From NCBI GenBank assembly GCA_947184155.2, contig CAMXCT020001437.1:1-64000 (forward strand): a stretch of 64,000 nucleotides of DNA, in the 5' to 3' direction. Source of the stretch: Cladocopium goreaui (taxonomy: Eukaryota > Sar > Dinophyceae > Suessiales > Symbiodiniaceae). Shown piece after piece: positions 55,686 through 64,000 of this stretch. The notes beneath the pieces were generated by a model. That model saw only the letters and a list, made by a program, of their open reading frames with translations, had not been told where the DNA came from and ran no database searches. The position numbers and the translations under genes are program-made. How positions within the stretch are numbered: position 1 is the first letter of the stretch; the number at the start of each line of letters is the position of its first letter.

Positions 55686-58600
55686 ATGATGGTAGAGGAG
55701 CAGCATGTGGCTGAGGGCCAGTTGGCTGCACCAGCCCTTTCAGAGTGCATTGAGGTGGTTGCACCTGGGGAAGCTGGCCAGACAGGCCAGAAGGCATTCA
55801 CTTTGCCATATGGTGTGTGCACTTTGCCAGACTTACAGCAAAGGGCCTACATCAACAAAGATGGCAAAGCTGAATGGGTTTGGGCCAGGGTGCACAGCTA
55901 CTGCCAGATCCAGAAGGAACCTGGCAGAATGCTGATGCACAGCAAAGATGCACTCCTGAAAGAGCTGGGAGAGCTTCAGGTGCCTGAGGCTGGCCTCCAT
56001 TACAGGGGCATGGACACACCAGCTGGTGAGTCTGACTGGAAGGACCACACTTTGGAATCCTCAACTTTGCTTGGGGCCTTGGTGTACCTCTCCAAATTGA
56101 GACAACTGAAGGAAAATGCAAAAGTCAAAGCCATGAAGCTCCTGTTGGAGCTGGCAGGGAAAGCCTTGCCATTTGCCAACCTACAGCAGCCAGTGCCTGC
56201 CATGCTCCAAAGGCCTACTGGCCCCATGGCAAGTGCCCAGCTCTTCTTCACACCCCAGGGCCTGACACAGGATTGGGGCAAGTTGCTGGCACTGTCACCA
56301 GGGGGTGCTGAGCTGTGGAAAAGGCTTGGAACCAGGACTTGGCTGAATAGATGCATTGCATCTTCCTTGGAAAATGCAACATTCCAAGATATCCTCTTCT
56401 TCAATGCCTACCTCATGTGCCACCCCAAGGTGAAAGGAAGGGGCTAACTGCTCTGGACTGCAATTGGTTCCACTACATTGCCTGAGCTGGTCTTTCACCT
56501 AGGCACCTGGCTGGATGCCCTTGCTTTGGCCATGAAGGAGGAGCCACTTCAGATGCTGCCCATTCTGAAGACCAAAGAAGGCAATGCCAGGCTGCTGGCA
56601 GATCCAGTGAACCGCATGCTGCTTCTGTGGAAGCTTAGGAGAAGCAAGCAGCATAGGTTGGAGATAGCTGGCACACATGGTGATCTGGGTGGCAACACCA
56701 TCAGAATGATGAGGTATGAAGCATATCTGGATTGCCTTTTGCACAGCAAGGCCCTTGAGTATGCTTTCAGTGGCTACAAGCAAGTCTGTGTCTCCTGGGA
56801 CCCCAGCTCCTATGGTGGCAAAGACATTTTCATTGGATGCTTGTATGTGCCACAGTGCAACCAAGCTGCATACCTCATGAGCCAGCATTTGGGTGCCACC
56901 TACCTTGGAGAATTGGATGGGTCATTGCTTGAGCTGGGCCAAGCCAGAAAACTCACCAGACTTGAGGGCTACAGGGAGGTCAAAGGCCTAAGCTCATCAC
57001 TGGAAGGTGTGGGGCTGTCTTTGAAGGACTTCTTTGTGCCTGAAGGACTGGTGCTCAGGCCTTTGGCTCCCCATGAGCTCAGGATTCAAGGTCCAGGTGG
57101 GAGATGGTACATCCAAAATGAAAAGACTGGAGAGACCAAACCTGAAGCCCCAGAGGACTTTGATTTTGGGGCTCTTCCTGCTCTCATCTCCATTTCAGAC
57201 CAAGGGCCAGCAAACACAGCTGCACTCAACTACTTGATGTTTAGCTCCAAGGCTTTGCTTCTGTGGTCCCTATGGGACCCTTACCACAGAGCTTGGAACG
57301 ACCTCAAGTTGGCCCTCAAGCGCTGTGCTGGTGATGGGTGGAGAACAGTGCTAGAACTCACCCTGGTTGCCAATATGAACTATGGCCCATTTGGAAGTGG
57401 CAGTTGGTTCTTCAAGAAGAAAGCCAAATTGCAAGACTTCCTGATGACCAGGGATGTGAACAGTCCTGCCTGGAACAACTTCCAGCATCTTATTTGTCAA
57501 GAAAGAAGGGTTTCTGAACCCAGCAATCTGGAAGAAGCACAGGAACTGTTCACTGAGATGGCTAGCCTGCAATCCTTCAACACCAAAGGCCCATTGGTGA
57601 AGCTCATGCGCTGGTTCTCATTTTTCGAGTCAATGGCATTCCTGGATGGTGAGTTTTATATGACTAAACTCATCCTTCTCCATGCTGCTGAGAAAGCAGA
57701 TGCTGGCTCAGAGGCAGAGATTGATGAGGGCTTGCCACAGGAAAAAGACCACAAGAAGGAGCTTGCAGAGCTGAAAAAACGCAAGGGCACATGGAGGTTA
57801 GCCCCAAGCCTCATCAATGGCAAATCCCTTTGCATGAAGGACTGCATCATGGCCTGTGGGAAGGCAATATGGCAGAACTTCTCTGAGAGAGCAAGGGAGG
57901 TTTGCTCCCCCATGCGGGTGAAGGAGCTGAACATAGCATGTGCTCAGAGCACATTCTTACCTTGTGAGCTCTTGGACATGTTGGAATCTTCTTTGGAGGA
58001 GGAGAAATGCCTGAAGCACCTCTTTCCAGAATTCCAAGGGCATGAAAGTGCCATGACCTGGCATTGTGACCTCTTGGCAAAGCTCCTGGAGACCAGGGCA
58101 ATGAGCTTGGCTGTCTTCTACCTGATGCCACCCAGCCTCTACTGCCACCTGCTGTCCTATGACCCTGAGGTGTCCAGGGAAGCACATGACTTGGCGCGGA
58201 AGCATTGGGGCATGTTGCTAGCAGCTGAGGAGGCCCATGCTGCTGGTGCAACAGTCAAGCCTTTGTCCAGCATTTACTGGAGGTTCAGCCCACTCATCAG
58301 GGCTTTGTTCATGGCTTTTGAGGAAGATGCCCGCAAGTGCCTAGTGTACACCACACAAAGTCAAGCCATGAGATTGCAGCTGCTCTTCACTCAGCACCTG
58401 GGAGATTCCAGGCTGATTGAGAACATTCACCAACATGGAAGAGATCTTTGCAGGGCCAGCAAATCCAATTCCATGTCGAATGTGAGCATTATGGCCAATG
58501 TCTTGAGATGTGGTGTACTGGAGGGCAGGAAAGTCCCTATGGTTGCTGCCAAGGAGATCATGAAGGCAACTGGCATGGCCTGGCATTCCAAGAACAAGGA

Positions 58601-60214
58601 GCCTGTGGTTCAAAAGTTGAGAACTCATGGGAAGAAGCTGCCTGTGGAATTGCAGCAGATGATGGCACCCAACAAAAAGGGCAATGAGCAGTGGCCATCT
58701 CCAAGCCCTGGCTCTTTGTTTCAAAGCTGTTGCTCCACAGACTGGCTCTTCCATTACTTCTCAGACCAAGCTGCCACAGATGCAGATGTCAATTCTGCAT
58801 GGCTTTCTTGCCTTGCCAGGCCAGGGGCCATCTTGGCACAACAATCCACTTCATCAGTGGTCATGGTCATTGCTTCTGCAGAGTACAGCTTCTTGGGTGT
58901 GGCCATGGAGGCCAAAGTGGGCTTGACATTGGAAAGGACCTTCCACTGTGTTGTGAGGCGGGATTCCATTGGCTTCCACCACATCACAGACTTGGATGAT
59001 TGGTTGGAGTTGCAGGTGGAGCCTTGCCTCACCACAGCAGGAGGAACTAGGGGCCCCATTGGTTGGCGGAAGATTGCTGAGCCTCTCACCTTGGATGCAG
59101 CTGCTTTGCTGAAAGGCATCACCTTGACATTTCTGCAGCTCAAGGATTTGGTTGTGGCATTGGGGGGCTCCAAGAAAGGCATAGCTTCCAAGAAGGCTGC
59201 CATAGAGCTCCTCATCACCATGGCCTTTGCTGCTGACAAAGTGGAAGAGGTGAAGGCAATGTATGCTGCTGAAGAGGAAGCCAGGGGTGATGAGCAGATG
59301 GACTCTGATCTCTCTGAATTGGTCTCTGAGCTTGGGCAAGATGATGCCAACACCCAAGACCTCAAAGACTTGAAGGAGAAGAAGCAGGCCTACAGACAAA
59401 AGAAAGCCCTCAAGAAGGCAGAGCAGCAGGTGCTGCTGCAGGGCAAGGAGAAGTCCAGGAAGGGCAGGGCAAGGGCAAAGGAAAGGCCAAAGGAAAGGCC
59501 AAAGCCAAAGGAAAGGCACAGGCTAAGCCCAAGGAGGAAAAGCCCAAAACCTTCTTGGAAAGTGTCATCAGGAGGGCCAAAAAGCTGGCTGCACAAAGGG
59601 ACCAAGGAGCAATGGCTGAGATTGTCAAGCAGGAAAGGCATGTGGAAATGGAGGTGGCAAAGGAGATGACTGATGATCCAGAACAGGTGAGAAAGGCTAA
59701 GGCTGCTCCTGCTGAGGAGGCTGATGTTGACATGAATGATCTATTTGGAGATGCTGTGCCAGAAGGCCCTGATGCAGGTGCAGCACCTTCTTCTTCGTCT
59801 GGGCCTCATCAAAGGGCCCCAAAGACTTACAAGTCACCTGATGACATCTTGGGCCTCCTGAACCCACCAGGCTGCAAATTCACCTTGAGTGGCATGGACC
59901 ACAGGTTCAAGTCTGAGTGGGAGGATGACCTCCCTGAACTGGATCATCCATACAGCCAAAAGAGATTCTCTGCATCCTTTGCTAAAAGAAGAACTTGGCA
60001 GGATGCCCTGAGCCTTGTGCATGAGCGAAATTGGCAGAAATGGAACCTTGTGAAAGATGAGTATCTGCTGGGTGAAGGTGAGGAGCCACAGAAGCCTGGT
60101 GTGATTCCACAGGAATTGCAAAATCTTTTGCAGGTGGAAATTGCCAAGCTTGGGAAGCCAAAAACTTATGCCAAGGGTGCTGCTGGAGAAGATGACACCC
60201 AGATGGCAGAGTGA
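55686..60214 (+). pseudogene. ORF-L with nonsense codon and 1-nt frameshift, unit D
   Basis: A Gln codon (CAA in A, B and C) is TAA at 56445-56447, stopping translation after 253 residues. The frame is open again beyond it. The same missing G as in C lies near 59466-59469, giving the same Arg/Lys-rich wrong-frame tail ending at 59669, with the true frame open to 60214. Translation could restart at an internal Met (56478), but both lesions together suggest decay. Confidence 0.75.
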
Positions 60215-60649
60215 GGGCATGCAGGGTGGGCTGAATGAGCAACCTCTGTGCATAGCTGGTATTGCCAGGAACAATTGCTGCATGCACATTTGAAATTTGC
60301 ACATTTGAAATTTTTGAGAGCAGCTTTGAGTGGCATGCAGGAAAGCAGCAGGAATGTCAGTGCAAAAAAAGATGCAGTAACTTCAGTGAGACTTGCTAGG
60401 TGGGATTGCACAGAGAAGTTGGTAAACTCCATTGGGTTGGTAGACTGCCACTCTGACCCCCTTGCCCATGTTGCTGAGATGTGCTTCACCCTTGCTTGCA
60501 CCCTTGCTTGGCCCTATGCTCTTGACAAAGCAGGTGCACACCATGGGCAGTGCAAGAGGGAACTTGAGCCCTGCCCCAGCAACCCAGCTGCACTGGGATT
60601 CTGAGTGCCACAGCATGGCCATGATCAGGCTTTGAGATTCCAGCCTTGT

Positions 60650-61426
60650 CTTGGCTTGCTTTGGTTCTTGGCATCTTGTTGCAGGGTGGCTTGCTGGTGC
60701 ATGGCTTGGGCCCCTTGCCTGGGCATGGTGGTGAACATTGTGCTTGCCTCTGGCATTGGCAGTCCTTGTCTCCTCTTGGCTTGCCTTGGTGCTTGCCAGC
60801 TTGGTGCAGGTCTTGCTTGCTTGGGCATGGCTTGAGCCCTTTGGGCTTAGCCATGGTGGTGAACACTGTGCTTGCCTCTGGCATTGGCAGTCCTTGTCTC
60901 CTCTTGGCTTGCCTTGGTGCTTGCCACCTTGGTGCAGGTCTTGCTTGCTTGGGCATGGCTTGAGCCCTTTGGGCTTAGCCATGGTGGTGAACACAGTGCT
61001 TGCCTCTGGCATTGGCAGTCCTTGTCTCCTCTTGGCTTGCCTTGGTGCTTGCCACCTTGGTGCAGGTCTTGCTTGCTTGGGCATGGCTTGAGCCCTTTGG
61101 GCTTAGCCATGGTGGTGAACACTGTGCTTGCCTCTGGCATTGGCAGTCCTTGTCTCCTCTTGGCTTGCCTTGGTGCTTGCCACCTTGGTGCAGGTCTTGC
61201 TTGCTTGGGCATGGCTTGAGCCCTTTGGGCTTAGCCATGGTGGTGAACACTGTGCTTGCCTCTGGCATTGGCAGTCCTTGTCTCCTCTTGGCTTGCCTTG
61301 GTGCTTGCCACCTTGGTGCAGGTCTTGCTTGCTTGGGCATGGCTTGAGCCCTTTGGGCTTAGCCATGGTGGTGAACACTGTGCTTGCCTCTGGCATTGGC
61401 AGTCCTTGCCTCCTCTTGGCTTGCCA
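60650..61426. repeat. 128-bp tandem array, unit D
   Basis: Anchors lie at 60729, 60857, 60985, 61113, 61241 and 61369, all exactly 128 bp apart. There is no shortened unit, unlike A and C. Confidence 0.95.
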
Positions 61427-62123
61427 TTCACCAAGCCCTCCCACCCACCCTTGCTTTGCTGGTGTTGCTTTGTTGCTGCTGTTGTGGGGAGGGGTGGCAG
61501 TCTACAAACCCATTGGAGTTATTGGAGTTTGTTTTATTTTTAACATGTGTGGCAGCAATGTTTCCAAAGCCAGGGCTTGGCACAAGAACATTTTATTTGG
61601 TTTTGAGTGCCAGTGCCAGCAGGCCATCAACATGTGAAGAAACCTACATGCACCACTTCTTTGGGGTTTTGTGTTATGTAGGTGATTTGCCAATACAGTC
61701 AGTGAATTTGGCTTTGAACACACACAGTCACAAACCATTTGGGTCACCATGGGCTATGCTTGCCACCTGCAGGTGCTGTGGGCCTGATCTGATGAGTGCA
61801 GCCTGTGGCCAGTGGTAGCACTGGAACTTTTGACCTTCTGAGAGGGGTGAGCTACACAAATTTGAAACCTTAGTGGACAAACGCCATGTGACAACACTGT
61901 GGTGGACAATTGTGCTTTGAAGGGGGGAAAACTGCCTGTCAAGAATCTGGGTGAGTTGTTTGTGTGCTGAATTGGGGTTAGTGACTTAGTGACACATGCA
62001 ACAGCCAAGGTTGGCTACTGAATGTTGTGCTGGCATTTTCTTTTATTTTCAGTGTGGGTTTGTTGCAAAGGGTGCCATACCTGAAGGGTGTTTCAAATTG
62101 TGAGTTTCTAGGGCTTTTGAGGT

Positions 62124-62896
62124 CATTGCAAGGCCTTTGCACTGTTTGCACCAACCCAATGGGAATGTGATTGCATTTTCATTGGGCTGTACCTGGAATA
62201 TGGGAAAGGGGTCCCTATTTTGAAAGTCAACATGTCCCTTCTGCATTTTTTTGGGTGTTTTGGTTTATTGCAATCCCTCTGCATCAATCCAATGGAATGA
62301 AATTTGTTTTACAAGAGGAGTTTTGTATGTTGTTTTTGCAATGGGCCTGAAATATGTGAAGGGGTTCCCATTTTCAAAGCCAACATGTAATTTTTATTTT
62401 GTTTTGTTCTTTTGGTGTTGTTGCAATCCCTCTGCATCAATCCAATGAGTGACATTGTTTTTACAAGAGGGGTTTGGCATTTTGTTTGGGATAGGCATGG
62501 AATATGTGGAAGGGGTCACCATTTTCAAAGCCAACATGTAATTTTTATTTTGTTTTGTTCTTTTGGTGTTGTTGCAATCCCTCTGCATCAATCCAATGAG
62601 TGACATTGTTTTTACAAGAGGGGTTTGGCATTTTGTTTGGGATAGGCCTGAAATATGTGGAAGGGGTCACCATTTTCAAAGCCAACATGTAATTTTTATT
62701 TTGTTTTGTTCTTTTGGTGTTGTTGCAATCCCTCTGCATCAATCCAATGAGTGACATTGTTTTTACAAGAGGGGTTTGGCATTGTTTTGGGGATAGGCCT
62801 GAAATATGTGGAAGGGGTTCCCATTTTCAAAACCAACATGTAACTTTTTCATTTTTGTTCTTTTGGTGTTGTTGCAATCCCTCTGCATCAATCCAA
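62124..62896 (+). repeat. 151-bp tandem array, unit D
   Basis: Five anchors, arranged as in unit A, including the final variant unit with 'cattgttttgggg'. Confidence 0.95.
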
Positions 62897-63000
62897 GGGG
62901 TGCTTGCTTGTGTTTTGTGCAGGTTTTTTTTAGGTTTTTTTAGGTTTTTCAAGGCAATGTTGGGATTTTTGTTGTTTTGCATAGGTTTTAATAGAAAATC

Positions 63001-63476
63001 ATAGGAAACTATAAGTTTCATATATATTAGACCCTATGTTGAAGAAACACTCTCTTGAAGAAGCACTTCAAGAGATGCAATGAATAAAGACGTGCATATG
63101 TTTTTTTTTTAATGCACACATACCTTTTAAATCTGTCCGTCGTCAAGATCCTCTCATCACGGTTGACGATGATAGGGGGGTTGTAACCTACCCTTTATAC
63201 TTTGGATATTCTCATAATCCATTTTCAATGGAATCTGGTTCTTAACTTCAATGGGAATATTGTTCTTAACCAGGATGAAATTGACATTGCTGATGTTGAA
63301 ATGTGTTGAATACTTGCAATGTCTTGAAACTTAAGCTTTACATATATCAGGGTAAATTTCATCACGACCTCACTGTTCTCCCGAAGCCTGGAATCATGGG
63401 AATTGGATTCGGGAAATCATCCCCAAGTGAAGATTTCAGGTTAGTGAAATATCATAATTTACCCAGATATATGGTT
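63001..63476 (+). other. CpG-bearing segment, unit D copy
   Basis: It matches A 12421-12895 and, like A, stops at 'atatatggttc' before a TA repeat. It holds the hairpin (63051-63075) and the candidate 89-nt exon (63351-63439). Confidence 0.7.
63351..63439 (+). CDS. Candidate 89-nt exon, unit D copy
   Basis: Same peptide and AG/GT borders as in A and C. As in A, the sequence changes shortly downstream, so the exon looks orphaned. Confidence 0.35.
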
Positions 63477-63757
63477 CAAACTATATATATATATATGTAT
63501 ATACATACATAATATTATGTGTACATATATATATATATATGACTATACAGCATCATAGACCATAAATCTTTGCTTCACCAAGGATGCTACTTCAAGAGGG
63601 GTTTTCTTCAGGGCCAATTTGGCCATATCAAAGGCTAAGAAAATCCCAGAATTTGCAACCCTGCTAAATTTGGGATTTTTCTAGCCTTCCTCTCACATTT
63701 GCCAGCTTCTTTGCAGCCTTTTGGCTCCAGTTGGTTTTCAAAGGGACCCCAGGCAGA

Positions 63758-63997
63758 ATGCCATCGAGAAAGAAGAGGGGGAGACCTGGTTACAAGAACC
63801 TGCCATATGACTGGCAAAACCCCATGCATCAGGCAATTCCTCCTTGGGTGAAACCTTGGCTGGGAGGCTATGGCCAACAGCCAGAGGAACAGGATGATGA
63901 TGATGAGGAGGAGGAGTCCAGCTCCAGCAGCAGGGCCAAGTCGTCTAAGAGGATGCATGGCTTGAACATGAGCTATCATAGATTTAGTAGGAAGTAG
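63758..63997 (+). CDS. AT-hook candidate protein or first exon, unit D (79 aa)
   Basis: It encodes the same peptide as 13176-13415, with the Arg-Gly-Arg-Pro core near the N-terminus and the Asp/Glu/Ser run. The window ends three bases after the stop. Confidence 0.5.
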   Translation: MPSRKKRGRPGYKNLPYDWQNPMHQAIPPWVKPWLGGYGQQPEEQDDDDEEEESSSSSRAKSSKRMHGLNMSYHRFSRK

Positions 63998-64000
63998 ACT

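Larger units (their letters stand above)
54027..64000 (+). repeat. Unit D, 5'-truncated, continuing beyond the window
   Basis: Similarity starts at 'ccatgctgtgcatcc', which matches A near 3432, so the first ~490 bp of the unit are missing. It follows A to the window end (about A 13420). It has a 12-bp duplication near 60490-60501 ('acccttgcttgc'). Confidence 0.9.

Overview
The window looks like nuclear DNA of a dinoflagellate, most likely from the Symbiodiniaceae/Suessiales group, although no species can be named from sequence alone. Four things point that way: relics of the dinoflagellate spliced leader ahead of a gene at 48.1-48.2 kb; a Ty1/copia-type Gag protein with CCCH and CCHC zinc fingers (48.3-51.5 kb); long intronless genes mixed with genes of many short exons; and extensive near-identical tandem duplication. 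I see no bacterial operons, rRNA, tRNA or CRISPR arrays.

Layout. 1-2.9 kb holds degenerate ~200-320 bp tandem repeats and a W/Q-rich candidate first exon. 2.945-40.24 kb holds three head-to-tail copies of a large unit. Unit A (2945-18998, ~16.05 kb) is the most complete. Unit B (18999-30461) lacks an internal 4.5 kb block. Unit C (30462-40241) breaks off about two thirds of the way through. 40.24-54.03 kb is a low-copy, CpG-containing region with scattered candidate exons, including an EF-hand exon, and the copia-like gag. 54.03-64.0 kb is unit D, which begins inside the first gene of the unit and runs off the window.

Order of a full unit: a short Cys-tailed ORF (192 aa); TA, GT and TATG simple repeats; a large intronless ORF (~1.5 kb codons, here ORF-L) with a SAP-like motif and a Lys/Gly/Ala-rich tail; a 128-bp tandem array; a 151-bp tandem array; a CpG-bearing segment with a hairpin and a small exon; an AT-hook exon; a run of short exons with GT-AG boundaries; and a Gln/Pro-rich repeat ORF whose stop codon spans the junction with the next unit.

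Only unit A keeps ORF-L open to its full length. B is truncated by the deletion, C has a 1-nt frameshift, and D has the same frameshift plus a nonsense codon. The Gln-rich ORF carries a different frameshift in A and in B. The units are nearly identical in sequence, so the duplication is recent or the copies are being homogenised, yet most copies of each gene are broken. No function is recognised for the unit's proteins. All splice boundaries are read by eye from sequence and have no transcript support.
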